From Actinomycetota bacterium (GTDB lineage: Bacteria > Actinomycetota > CADDZG01 > WHSQ01): 17,233 nt of DNA. Positions within the stretch are counted from its first letter, which is position 1; each line of letters begins with the position of its first letter. The notes below the pieces were generated by a model. That model had not been told where the DNA came from, made no database searches, and saw only the letters and a program-made list of their open reading frames with translations. This document shows, piece by piece, positions 6,096 through 13,555 of the stretch. The stretch lies in contig JAHWJK010000020.1 in NCBI GenBank assembly GCA_019348445.1, forward strand, positions 1 through 17,233. Direction: 5' to 3'. Both the position numbers and the translations under genes were made by a program.

Positions 6096-7571
6096 TCAGT
6101 CGACGTCGTGGAGCAAGATGCCCCGTCCCTCACACGTCGGACAAGGATCGGAGAACGCTTCGACGATCCCGGCGGAAACGTTCTTCCGAGTCATCTGCAC
6201 CAAACCGAGCGGCGAGATGTCGAACACTTGCGTCCGCGTACGGTCCTTTTCGAGCTCTCGCTTGAACAGCGTCGATAGTTCGTCTCGGTTCTGTTGGTCC
6301 TCCATGTCGATGAAGTCGATCACGATTATCCCGCCGATATCCCTGAGGCGGAGTTGCCGCGCCACTTCGACTGCAGCTTCCTTGTTCGTGCGAAAGACCG
6401 TCTCTTCGAGGCTCTTCTTGCCCACGAACTTCCCGGTATTGACGTCGATCACGGTCATGGCCTCGGTCCGCTCGATCACGATGTGTCCGCCCGATGGCAA
6501 CCAGACGCGGCGATCGAGGGATTTCCTGATCTGCTCGAGGATCCGATATTCCTCGAAGATCGGCAGTTTCCCGTCGTAGGGCTCCAAACGGTGGTCGAGG
6601 TCGGGTGTCGTCGTTCTGATGTACTTCCGCAACTTCTGCTCGAGTGCTCGATCGCCTACGACGCAGCGCGAGATGTCGCGGTTGAAGACGTCACGGATGA
6701 CGCGTAGTTCTAGTTCAGGCTCGCTGTAGACGAGCGCCGGAGCCGTGGCCTTCGCAGCGGCGCTGTCGATCTCTTCCCAGATCGACATGAGGCGTTGAAG
6801 ATCACGTTCGATATCGGCTTTGGACGCGCCTTCCGCGGCAGTCCGGACTATCAAGCCGTGCTCTTCGGGACGAAGTTTCTGCGCGATGTCGCGAAGCCTC
6901 GTCCGTTCCGCGTCTGGAAGGCGGCGAGAAACGCCGAGCGAGCGCGCTCGGGGGACCAGAACGAGGTGACGGCCCGCGATCGAGATCGATGCCGTCAGCC
7001 GCGCCCCCTTCGACCGCATCGGATCCTTCGTCACCTGCACGAGGATCGGCTGGCCGGATTTCAGGACGGTTTCGATACGCGGGACTTCGTCTTCGTCGTC
7101 ACCCGGGATTCCGACTTCGCCCGCGTAAAGCACGCCGTTCCGCGCTTCGCCGACATCGACGAACGACGCTTCCATCCCGGGGAGAACGTTCTGGACGCGG
7201 CCGAGGTAGACATTTCCGACAAGAGATCGCGCGTCATGACGCGCCACGTAGTGCTCGACGACAACATCCTTCTCGAGAACGGCGATCTGCACTCCGTCGG
7301 GATCCGCATCGACGAGCATCGTTCGCTCGACCGCCGGCGCCTGACGCCGTTGCGGACGACGACGCTGGGGTCGACGAGAGCGGTTTCGATTTCGCCTCTG
7401 AGGTGGTGCAGCTTCCGGGGGCGACTCGTCTTGGCGCGGTAGCGCGGGTTCCTCCCGAGACTCCTCCTTGTGCGGCCCGCGGTCGCGTCGCGATCTCTCC
7501 TTGGCCGGTTGGTCCACCGGGAGATCGACGATGTCTGCCGCCTTCTCGCGCGGCCGCGGTTCGGTGGCCAC
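6096..7571 (-). CDS. rng: Ribonuclease E/G family endoribonuclease with arginine-rich N-terminal arm
   Basis: This family cuts single-stranded RNA in mRNA decay and in rRNA/tRNA maturation. The 491-residue protein has a charged, probably disordered arm (about 1-84) with an Arg-rich run at 59-76. It is followed by an S1-type RNA-binding domain (about 85-190, with GNVYLGRVQNVLPGMEASFVDVG) and the catalytic core. The metal-binding acidic residues are D376 in DVNTG and D419 in IVIDFIDM. The Zn-link is CPTC (477-480). It ends soon after the Zn-link, so it lacks the long C-terminal degradosome scaffold of E. coli RNase E. Size and end resemble RNase G, while the N-terminal arm is an actinobacterial type of extension; I use rng for that reason, but rne is equally defensible. 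The start is GTG at 7569-7571, overlapping the rodA stop by one base. A shorter start at Met85 is possible. Confidence 0.95.
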   Translation of the reverse strand: MATEPRPREKAADIVDLPVDQPAKERSRRDRGPHKEESREEPALPRQDESPPEAAPPQRRNRNRSRRPQRRRPQRRQAPAVERTMLVDADPDGVQIAVLEKDVVVEHYVARHDARSLVGNVYLGRVQNVLPGMEASFVDVGEARNGVLYAGEVGIPGDDEDEVPRIETVLKSGQPILVQVTKDPMRSKGARLTASISIAGRHLVLVPRARSLGVSRRLPDAERTRLRDIAQKLRPEEHGLIVRTAAEGASKADIERDLQRLMSIWEEIDSAAAKATAPALVYSEPELELRVIRDVFNRDISRCVVGDRALEQKLRKYIRTTTPDLDHRLEPYDGKLPIFEEYRILEQIRKSLDRRVWLPSGGHIVIERTEAMTVIDVNTGKFVGKKSLEETVFRTNKEAAVEVARQLRLRDIGGIIVIDFIDMEDQQNRDELSTLFKRELEKDRTRTQVFDISPLGLVQMTRKNVSAGIVEAFSDPCPTCEGRGILLHDVD

Positions 7572-8821
7572 TAGAGGAACCGCCGCATGTGCACGTTAAG
7601 CAACAGACCGACGGCGATGTAGTTGGTGATCAGGCTCGAACCCCCGTATGAGACGAATGGGAGCGGGATACCCGTGATCGGCATGATGCCCATCGTCATG
7701 CCGATGTTGACGAACAGCTGGAAAGCCCACAGAGACGCGACGCCGGTCGCGAGCAGCGTGCCGAACATGTCCTTCGAGAGTGCCGCGATACGGACCGCGC
7801 GCCAGATGAGGAACGCGAAGAGGCCTAGAAGCGTCGCCGATCCCACGAAACCAAGTTGTTCGCCGACCGCCGTGAAGATGAAGTCGGTGTGTTGTTCCGG
7901 AACGAAGTCCAGCGCGGTTTGTGTCCTTTCGACCGGAGCGTCGGGGACGTGACCGGCTGGAAGACCCCACGTGGGATCGCGTCGCTCGGTACTCGGCTCC
8001 AGCTCCATGCCCTTGCCGCGGAGACCGCCGGATGCGATCGCGATCTCGGCTTGAACGAGGTTGTAACCCACCGATTGCGGGTCGGGCTCGGGATCGAGGA
8101 ACGCGGTGATCCGCTGAACCTGGTAGTCCTGGAGGACGCCGAGCTGCAGCACCATTGCGATCGCGACGATGCCGACGCCGCCGAGCGCCAAGAAGTGACG
8201 GATCTTCGCGCCGCCGACCAGAAGTAAACCCGCCGTCAACGCCACGAAGACCATCATCGTGCCGAGGTCTGGCTCGAGGAAGATCAGCACCGCCGGGATC
8301 GCGACGGTCACGCAACAGAACAGGACGTCGATCGCGCGTACCTCTCCCCTTCGCTCCGATAGGTACGCGGCCAGAACGACGATGACCGCGACCTTCGCGA
8401 GCTCCGAAGGCTGAGCCTGGAACGCCCCGAAGCTGATCCACCGCCGCGCTCCTCCGGCAACCTCGCCGAGCGGCGTAAGGACTGCGACGAGTCCCACGAC
8501 CGTAGCGATATAGACGAATGGCGCGAGGGCGCGGAAATGTCGATAGTCGACGAAGCTCATCGCGACGAGGATCCCCATGCCGGCGGCCGCGAACAGAACC
8601 TGTCGGATGAGGTACAGATTTGGATTCGTTTCCGGCGGAAGTCGGTGGATCGTCACCGACAGAACCACTACCGCGCCGTACGCCGTCAGGATCAGCGTGA
8701 CGAGCAACAGCGTCGGATCGAGGTGACGGATCGGGGCCTTGCGCGCCATGCGCGCGGAGATCGGCTGCCCGCCAATGCGGTCCACCGCCTCTCCGAACAT
8801 GCCTTCCCAGCTAAGCCCCAT
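7571..8821 (-). CDS. rodA: Peptidoglycan glycosyltransferase RodA (SEDS family)
   Basis: RodA is the membrane glycosyltransferase that polymerises lipid II during lateral wall growth, working with the transpeptidase PBP2. I place the start at ATG 8819-8821, overlapping the mrdA stop by one base (TGATG), for 416 residues. The open frame extends to 8995 but would run deep into mrdA. Met8 and Met25 are further candidates. SEDS hallmarks seen are GGARRWISFG and FQAQPSELAK (123-143), EPDLGTMM (183-190), PEQHTDFIFTAVGEQLGF (308-325) with D313 as the predicted catalytic Asp, and MPITGIPLPFVSYGGSS (380-396). Many hydrophobic segments fit about ten membrane helices. The outer loop before PEQHTDF is enlarged (about 273-299; see findings). 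It is a divisome/elongasome SEDS protein; the mreBCD-mrdA context makes RodA, not FtsW, the right name. Confidence 0.95.
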   Translation of the reverse strand: MGLSWEGMFGEAVDRIGGQPISARMARKAPIRHLDPTLLLVTLILTAYGAVVVLSVTIHRLPPETNPNLYLIRQVLFAAAGMGILVAMSFVDYRHFRALAPFVYIATVVGLVAVLTPLGEVAGGARRWISFGAFQAQPSELAKVAVIVVLAAYLSERRGEVRAIDVLFCCVTVAIPAVLIFLEPDLGTMMVFVALTAGLLLVGGAKIRHFLALGGVGIVAIAMVLQLGVLQDYQVQRITAFLDPEPDPQSVGYNLVQAEIAIASGGLRGKGMELEPSTERRDPTWGLPAGHVPDAPVERTQTALDFVPEQHTDFIFTAVGEQLGFVGSATLLGLFAFLIWRAVRIAALSKDMFGTLLATGVASLWAFQLFVNIGMTMGIMPITGIPLPFVSYGGSSLITNYIAVGLLLNVHMRRFL

Positions 8822-10866
8822 CAGCCGGACGCGTCCTGCCCTAGTCGAACGTCGAGGCTGCTGTCGATGCCGAAGAGACCTTCGTAGATCTCGCGGGCTA
8901 TGGGGGCCGCGCTCTCGCCTCCGTGACCGGACTTCTCGAGGTAGACCACCACGACGTATTGCGGATCGTCTGCAGGCGCGTACGAAACAAACCACGCGTC
9001 CTGCAGGTTCGCGGTCGGTCCGACATCGCCAAGCTCTGAAGTACCGGTCTTGCCCGCGATGGGGAAGGTGCTTACGGGGAAGCCCGAGAACGCGGTCCGT
9101 GCGGTCCCTTGCGACCCGGCTACCACGTCGACCATCCCCTGCCGGATGACGGATAGCTCCGTCTCATCGAGCGGAAGACGCGCCACTTCGTGCGGCTCGA
9201 AGGTCCGAACCGGATGCTCGACGTCGTCCTCGTCGGGACGGCCGACCTGCATCGCCACGCGCGGCTGCATGACGGCACCGCCGTTCGCGATCGCCGAAGT
9301 GGCTACCGCCATCTGAAGAGGCGTCGTGGTAAGCGCACCCTGACCGATCGACATGTTGATCGTTTCGCCCGGGTACCACACCGGTCCGTCTTTCGTGCCG
9401 CACGTCGGGATCTTGTCGTCCTTGGTCGCGCGCCAGATCTCGCGACACCAATCCCAGTCCGGAAGCCGCCCCGAAAGCTCGTTCGGAAGATCGATCCCGG
9501 TGTCGTGACCCATCCCTGTGAGCCGCGCGTACCTCTGGAAATGCTCCTCGCCCCGGTTCGGTTCACCGAACACCGACGCTCCCGACGAGTCCTCGAGCCT
9601 CCACCCGAGCTCGTAATAGAACGTGTCGCACGACACCTCTAGCGACTCGGGGAAACCCATCAAGCCGAAGTCGAAGTCGGTCCAGTTGTTGAAGATCTCG
9701 GCCGAGCCCACGTCGGTGCGACCGGGTGGCGGATAGGGCTTCGCTCCGGGACAGTCGAGCACGGTCGACGGGGAAGCGACATCAGCGGCCATCGCCGCGC
9801 CCGCGGTAACGATCTTGAACGTCGACGCGGGTGCACGCTGCGCTTGGATCGGCCGGAAGAGGAACGCGTCGTCGTCCGGATTCCCTTTCGTTTTCGCGCC
9901 CAGCTTGTTGTACTCCTTCTGCGTCAGCCCATCGGCGAGGATGCGCGGGTCGTAGTCCGGGAAGCTCGCCATCCCCAAGATGCCGCCCGTGTTCGGATCC
10001 ATCACCACGACACCGCCTGCGGGAGTCGGATAGCGCCCGCGGTTCGCGAACACACCCGCCTTCAATGCTTCCTCGGCGAGCTCCTGGATCCCGTAGTCGA
10101 GATAGAGGACGAGGTCGTTGCCCGCGCTCTCCTCGCGAACTTCGATCTCGGAGAGGACCTCACCGGTTGAGTTGACGATCATCTTCGAGAGCGCCGGCAC
10201 GCCGCGTATGAAGTTGTCGTACTCGTACTCGAGACCCGCGCGTCCCACGATGTCGCCGGGCTCGTACGACGGCCGAGCGTCGCTGAAGCGAGGCTCCTTC
10301 AGCATCTGCTCCGAGATCTCGCCGACGTAACCCAGGATGTGAGGTGCCGAATGTCCCTTCGGATAACGCCGCGACGGGATCTTGTCGATGTCGACGGCGC
10401 CGAAGAAGTCCTCCTGGTTCTCGAGGATGTGATCGCGGGCTTTCACGGGAACGTTCTCGGCGACCGGCACCGGCTTGTACGGCGACACGAGCTCCGACTT
10501 GAGACGTTGACGCAACAGCCACCTCTTCTCGCCGAGGACTCGAGCCAGACGCCTCAACACGATCCGCGTTTCCCGCGGCGTGTCCACGATCTGCCTGTCG
10601 ATCGTCACGGCGGTTGCGGTCCTGTTCTCGACGAGGACCACACCATTGCGGTCGACGATCCTTCCCCGCAGAGGTTCCGACTTCACGAACCGAACGCGGT
10701 TCTCTTTCGCCAGCCGGCGATAGTCGGGAGCGGCGAGAACCTGCAGGTACCAGAGACGCGAGAAGAGCGCGACGAACGCGACCATGATGCACAGGGCGAA
10801 GATGGCAAGTCGCAAAGTCGTGCGATCTATGCCCTGGGTTGCGCCGCCGCGCTCTTTCTTCATCAT
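8821..10866 (-). CDS. mrdA: Penicillin-binding protein 2 (class B transpeptidase)
   Basis: PBP2 cross-links peptidoglycan during elongation and partners RodA. The 681-residue protein has one N-terminal membrane helix (about 18-38), a dimerisation/pedestal region containing RGRIVDRNGVVL (67-78), and a C-terminal transpeptidase domain. The active-site motifs are S348-T-F-K351 (in APASTFKIVTAG), S412-C-D414 (in VSCDTFYYELG) and K606-T-G-T (in IAGKTGTSELG). Between motifs 2 and 3 there is a pair of cysteines, C474 and C489, in a Trp-rich stretch. As they are outside the membrane they could form a disulfide; this is inference. ATG 10864-10866 overlaps the mreD stop as ATGA; a second ATG follows directly. 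The gene is tied by overlap to mreD and rodA, as expected for an elongasome operon. Confidence 0.97.
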   Translation of the reverse strand: MMKKERGGATQGIDRTTLRLAIFALCIMVAFVALFSRLWYLQVLAAPDYRRLAKENRVRFVKSEPLRGRIVDRNGVVLVENRTATAVTIDRQIVDTPRETRIVLRRLARVLGEKRWLLRQRLKSELVSPYKPVPVAENVPVKARDHILENQEDFFGAVDIDKIPSRRYPKGHSAPHILGYVGEISEQMLKEPRFSDARPSYEPGDIVGRAGLEYEYDNFIRGVPALSKMIVNSTGEVLSEIEVREESAGNDLVLYLDYGIQELAEEALKAGVFANRGRYPTPAGGVVVMDPNTGGILGMASFPDYDPRILADGLTQKEYNKLGAKTKGNPDDDAFLFRPIQAQRAPASTFKIVTAGAAMAADVASPSTVLDCPGAKPYPPPGRTDVGSAEIFNNWTDFDFGLMGFPESLEVSCDTFYYELGWRLEDSSGASVFGEPNRGEEHFQRYARLTGMGHDTGIDLPNELSGRLPDWDWCREIWRATKDDKIPTCGTKDGPVWYPGETINMSIGQGALTTTPLQMAVATSAIANGGAVMQPRVAMQVGRPDEDDVEHPVRTFEPHEVARLPLDETELSVIRQGMVDVVAGSQGTARTAFSGFPVSTFPIAGKTGTSELGDVGPTANLQDAWFVSYAPADDPQYVVVVYLEKSGHGGESAAPIAREIYEGLFGIDSSLDVRLGQDASG

Positions 10867-11420
10867 CTATAGACCCTCTCCGGCCGGAATCGCTCGGAGA
10901 CGCGCCGCACCAGCGGATAGATGAAAGGAGTCAGCAACGCGTCGTAGAGCACGACTAGGCCCGTGACCTTAGCCGTGAACGAGAGACTCACCCACGCCCG
11001 GCCGAGAAGGATCGCCAGGAACGCGTATCCCCACTCGGCGACCATCGACCCGACCGCGACCGCAAGAACGGGGCTCCACACGGATTCGCCCACGGAGTAC
11101 TGCCGGAAGTAACCGACGCCGTATCCGACAAACGTGTAGACGAGCGCCGTCAGCCCGACGATCGACGCCGGCGGAAGCTGCAGATCGAGCAGCAACCCCC
11201 CGAAGAAACCAGCGGTTACGCCTACTTTCTCGCCCTCCAGCCACGCGAGCGCGATCACGACCACGAGAACGAGCTGGGGGATCACGCCGAGCAGCGTGAG
11301 GCGCGCGAGGACCGTCGTTTGCAGTGTCAGCGCGGTCAGAACTACGAGTCCCACCGCGATGATCCTCGAGAATCCGACCTCCGCCAGGAACCCCGGGACG
11401 CGAGCTTCCGTCTGGCTCAA
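10863..11420 (-). CDS. mreD: Rod shape-determining protein MreD
   Basis: MreD is a small membrane protein of the elongation complex with MreB and MreC. Its sequence is poorly conserved across bacteria, so the name rests on hydrophobicity plus context. The 185-residue product has about five hydrophobic segments (roughly 18-40, 45-62, 66-80, 86-105 and 115-140, with another near 150-168). It also has features common in MreD: acid and Gly in a loop like GFFGGLLLDLQLP (72-84), and a basic C-terminus. The start is TTG at 11418-11420, forming a TTGA overlap with the mreC stop. It has a strong GAGGGGG (11427-11433) 6 nt upstream, which makes the unusual start convincing. The end overlaps mrdA by 4 bp. 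Confidence 0.92.
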   Translation of the reverse strand: MSQTEARVPGFLAEVGFSRIIAVGLVVLTALTLQTTVLARLTLLGVIPQLVLVVVIALAWLEGEKVGVTAGFFGGLLLDLQLPPASIVGLTALVYTFVGYGVGYFRQYSVGESVWSPVLAVAVGSMVAEWGYAFLAILLGRAWVSLSFTAKVTGLVVLYDALLTPFIYPLVRRVSERFRPERVYR

Positions 11421-12292
11421 CGGTTGCCCCCTCGATCCTTCTGAGGCTCAGTCTCGAGTCGGGGGCCGCTCTCGAGCAAAACCTGGACAAAATCGAGCGA
11501 GTTGAAGTCCACCCACGGCTCGACCTCGATGTCTTGTTCGACGTCTGCTCCTTCACCGACGGCCGATACGACCTCGCCGACGGGGATCGACGGCGGGAAG
11601 ATCGCCAGGTCGTAACCGGCGGTCACGACCTCATCGCCCTCTTTCACGTTCGCTTCCGGATGGATACCGATCATCGAGAGCGTTTGATCGGCGCCGTTGC
11701 CGCGAACCGTACCCACGAAACCTTTCTCTTTGATGCGCGAGTGCGCGGCTGCGCCCGGATCGATCAGCAGGAGAACGATCGAACTGTCGGGTTGGACGCT
11801 GATGATCTTGCCGACCAAACCTTCCGGCGCAACCACGGCCATATCGGTTTCGATCCCGTCGTTCGATCCGCGGTCGATCCGAACGGCCCACCTGTAGTTG
11901 TTCGGGATATCGGCAATGACGGTCGCGGTGACTCGGTCCATCGTGGTGTACGACTCGTCGAGGTCGAGGATCTCGTGCAGCCGGGCGTTCTCGGCCTGGA
12001 TCGCCTCGGCTTGTTCGATCTGCGTAGACAGCTCGGTTACCTGCTCGCGAAGTTCCTCATTGTCCGCGCGAAGCGTCGAGAGATCACCCAGCGAGGAGAA
12101 GAAATTGCCGACGGGACGGAAGACCGTCGTGACCCCCCGTTGGATGGGAGCGACGATCGTCGTCGATATGTCTTTGGCCGTCTCGAGAGGGCCATCCACC
12201 CCCGAACGGAAGTCCAGGGTGATGACCACGAGCGAGAGGACCAGGAATGCGAGCAAGAGCAGTCGCCCCCGCCCGGTCCGGCGGAATTGCAC
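11417..12292 (-). CDS. mreC: Rod shape-determining protein MreC
   Basis: MreC is a bitopic membrane protein that organises the elongasome outside the membrane and contacts PBP2. The 291-residue product has a basic N-terminus (MQFRRTGRGR), one membrane helix (about 11-26), and a coiled coil (about 70-110) with heptad-like LRADNEELREQVTELSTQIEQ. The beta-rich MreC core (about 120-275) includes VTATVIADIPNNY, a GSNDGI turn, GLVGKI and EGDEVVTAGYD. The tail is short and polar. The start is GTG at 12290-12292 with CGAGG (12301-12305) 8 nt upstream. It follows the only long spacer of the block (174 bp after mreB), so mreCD-mrdA-rodA may have its own control, and it overlaps mreD by 4 bp. Confidence 0.95.
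   Translation of the reverse strand: MQFRRTGRGRLLLLAFLVLSLVVITLDFRSGVDGPLETAKDISTTIVAPIQRGVTTVFRPVGNFFSSLGDLSTLRADNEELREQVTELSTQIEQAEAIQAENARLHEILDLDESYTTMDRVTATVIADIPNNYRWAVRIDRGSNDGIETDMAVVAPEGLVGKIISVQPDSSIVLLLIDPGAAAHSRIKEKGFVGTVRGNGADQTLSMIGIHPEANVKEGDEVVTAGYDLAIFPPSIPVGEVVSAVGEGADVEQDIEVEPWVDFNSLDFVQVLLESGPRLETEPQKDRGGNR
11427..11433 (-). promoter_or_regulatory. Shine-Dalgarno supporting the TTG start of mreD
   Basis: GAGGGGG on the minus strand lies 6 nt before the TTG at 11420, within the last codons of mreC. It is the main reason to accept TTG as the mreD start, since the first in-frame ATG would be far downstream. Confidence 0.75.
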
Positions 12293-12333
12293 CTGATAGA
12301 CCTCGTCGCGCTAGGCGAAAACTTGGGGCAGCC

Positions 12334-12365
12334 CGGTAAGAGCCGCCTGCGTGGCGACCTTACCG
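12334..12365. repeat. Inverted repeat CGGTAAG...CTTACCG upstream of mreC
   Basis: A 7-bp outer stem (12334-12340 with 12359-12365) encloses an inner five-pair stem (minus strand TCGCC with GGCGG; four Watson-Crick pairs and one G-U) and a 5-nt loop ACGCA, with a small asymmetric internal loop. It is the longest near-continuous stem in the spacer and lies about 30 nt before the mreC ribosome binding site. Confidence 0.7.
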
Positions 12366-12378
12366 CCAATCGCGCAAA

Positions 12379-12406
12379 GTCACGAAATCCGCCTACGGAG
12401 CGTGAC
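12379..12406. repeat. Inverted repeat GTCACG...CGTGAC in the mreB-mreC spacer
   Basis: A perfect 6-bp outer stem (12379-12384 with 12401-12406) encloses a 4-bp inner stem TCCG/CGGA (12388-12391 with 12396-12399), separated by an AAA/G internal loop. The two-part stem is unlikely to be a simple terminator. On double-stranded DNA the outer arms could also be an operator-like palindrome. Confidence 0.65.
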
Positions 12407-12431
12407 CCGGCCGTTCTGTGCTAGCGAACTG

Positions 12432-12466
12432 CCCCGTAGGGCGCCGTCTGTTAGCAGAAAACGGGG
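12432..12466. repeat. Inverted repeat CCCCGT...ACGGGG directly after mreB
   Basis: The arms 12432-12437 and 12461-12466 pair perfectly over 6 bp, starting at the base after the mreB stop codon. The loop carries a smaller TCTG/CAGA stem (12447-12450 with 12455-12458). There is no T-run downstream in the transcript, so it is more likely a 3' stabilising or processing structure than an intrinsic terminator. Confidence 0.55.
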
Positions 12467-13498
12467 TCAGTGTCGGGTCGAGGAGATCAGGACCCGCTTG
12501 AGCGCCTCGAACTCCTCGAGGCACTTCCCGGACCCGACCGCGACCGCGATCAGCGGATCTTCCGCGATGTGGATCGGCATGCCGGTCTCGTGCTTGAGCC
12601 GCTCGTCGAGTCCCTTCAGCATCGAACCGCCTCCCGCGAGGACGATGCCTTTGTCCATGATGTCGGCCGCAAGCTCGGGAGGTGTCTTGTCGAGCGTGTT
12701 CTTGACTGCATCCACGATCGCGTTGACCGGCTCTTCGATCGCGCGCCGGATCTCTTCAGCTTCGACCACGATCGTCTTCGGCAACCCGCTCACGAGGTCA
12801 CGACCGCGGATCTCTGCTTGCGGTTCATCGGGGAACGGGAACGCCGACGCGACCGCCATCTTGATCTCTTCCGCAGTGCGCTCGCCGAGCATCAACGAAT
12901 ATTCCTTCTTCACGTAGTTGATGATCGCCTCGTCGAGCTCGTCACCGCCGATACGTATCGACTGCGATGTCACGATGCCTCCGAGCGAAACGACCGCGAC
13001 TTCCGTGGTTCCTCCTCCGATGTCGACGACCATGTTTCCGGTCGGCTCGTGCACCGGGAGGCCCGCGCCGATCGCGGCTGCCATCGGTTCTTCGATGATG
13101 AATGCGCTGCGCGCTCCCGCGGAGATCGTCGCCTCTTCGACCGCGCGTTGCTCGACGCCGGTGATGCCGGAGGGAACGCATACGACGACGCGCGGCTTCG
13201 CGAGGAAGGCACGTCGGTGCACCTTCTGGATGAAGTAGCGCAGCATTTTCTCGGTGACGTCGAAATCCGCGATGACGCCATCCTTAAGAGGGCGGATCGC
13301 GACGATGTGAGCCGGTGTACGACCGATCATCCGTTTCGCTTCGGAACCGACCGCGAGGATCGCACCGGTCTTCGTGTTGATCGCGACGACAGAAGGCTCG
13401 TTGAGAACGATCCCTCGCCCGCGCACGTACACGAGCGTGTTTGCGGTACCGAGATCGACCGCCATATCGCGACCGATGAACTGGAACATGCTGTCCAC
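12467..13498 (-). CDS. mreB: Rod shape-determining protein MreB (actin homologue)
   Basis: MreB polymerises on the inner membrane face with ATP and guides the lateral wall synthesis machine. The 343-residue protein has normal length. It shows the actin-family phosphate 1 motif DLGTANT (15-21), the connect/phosphate 2 stretch VDIGGGTTEVAVV (158-170) and the adenosine motif LAGGGSML (287-294). The N-terminus (MDSMFQFIGRDM) has some amphipathic character that could bind membrane. I choose GTG at 13496-13498, with GGGAGGAG (13508-13515) 9 nt upstream, over the ATG three codons later, whose spacing would be 18 nt. It follows ndk by 57 bp and is separated from mreC by the structured 174-bp spacer. 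Confidence 0.98.
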   Translation of the reverse strand: MDSMFQFIGRDMAVDLGTANTLVYVRGRGIVLNEPSVVAINTKTGAILAVGSEAKRMIGRTPAHIVAIRPLKDGVIADFDVTEKMLRYFIQKVHRRAFLAKPRVVVCVPSGITGVEQRAVEEATISAGARSAFIIEEPMAAAIGAGLPVHEPTGNMVVDIGGGTTEVAVVSLGGIVTSQSIRIGGDELDEAIINYVKKEYSLMLGERTAEEIKMAVASAFPFPDEPQAEIRGRDLVSGLPKTIVVEAEEIRRAIEEPVNAIVDAVKNTLDKTPPELAADIMDKGIVLAGGGSMLKGLDERLKHETGMPIHIAEDPLIAVAVGSGKCLEEFEALKRVLISSTRH

Positions 13499-13555
13499 GG
13501 GCTCCGTCTCCTCCCGTAGCGTTTTGTTGTTTGTGTTAGTTAGTGGGACGTAAGA
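13499..13555 (-). other. ndk-mreB spacer with an A/C-rich unstructured stretch
   Basis: The 57-bp gap reads in the transcript as a run of about 26 nt with almost only A and C and no G (CACTAACTAACACAAACAAC and onward, plus strand 13520-13545), then the mreB ribosome binding site. No hairpin is visible. Such a stretch would stay single-stranded and may help ribosome loading or be an RNase or Rho entry site; this is inference. Confidence 0.45.
13508..13515 (-). promoter_or_regulatory. Shine-Dalgarno of mreB
   Basis: GGGAGGAG on the minus strand lies 9 nt before the GTG at 13498. It is the strongest ribosome binding site in the window and fits the high MreB level a cell needs. It decides for GTG against the nearby ATG at 13489. 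Confidence 0.8.

Larger units (their letters stand above)
12293..12466 (-). other. mreB-mreC spacer with three inverted repeats
   Basis: This 174-bp gap is the longest non-coding stretch in the window. In transcription order it holds three inverted repeats: (1) CCCCGT...ACGGGG at 12432-12466, right after the mreB stop, with an inner TCTG/CAGA stem; (2) GTCACG...CGTGAC at 12379-12406 with an inner TCCG-TAGG-CGGA stem; (3) CGGTAAG...CTTACCG at 12334-12365 with an inner five-pair stem that includes one G-U pair (TCGCC and GGCGG). None is followed by a T-run, so classical terminators are unlikely. The mreC ribosome binding site follows the last hairpin after about 30 nt. I see no clear -35/-10 pair. 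It may be a structured leader of mreC, an RNase processing site, or a binding region; the function is unknown. Confidence 0.6.

Noticed and set aside
8822..8995. Longer rodA beginning at 8995
   Set aside because: The added 58 residues are Arg-rich, lie inside the PBP2 C-terminus in another frame, and are not like any RodA N-terminus.
12320..12420. Possible promoter (TAAGGT as a -10) in the mreB-mreC spacer
   Set aside because: No convincing -35 element at 16-18 bp, and the TAAGGT lies inside the stem of the third inverted repeat. I cannot support a promoter from sequence alone.
12432..12466. Intrinsic terminator after mreB
   Set aside because: The stem is only 6 bp with a long loop and no T-run follows in the transcript.
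12470..13519. Plus-strand frame of 349 codons opposite mreB
   Set aside because: It mirrors mreB almost exactly, has a composition dominated by Arg, Asp and His, and has no recognisable motif. It is a shadow of a strongly coding strand.
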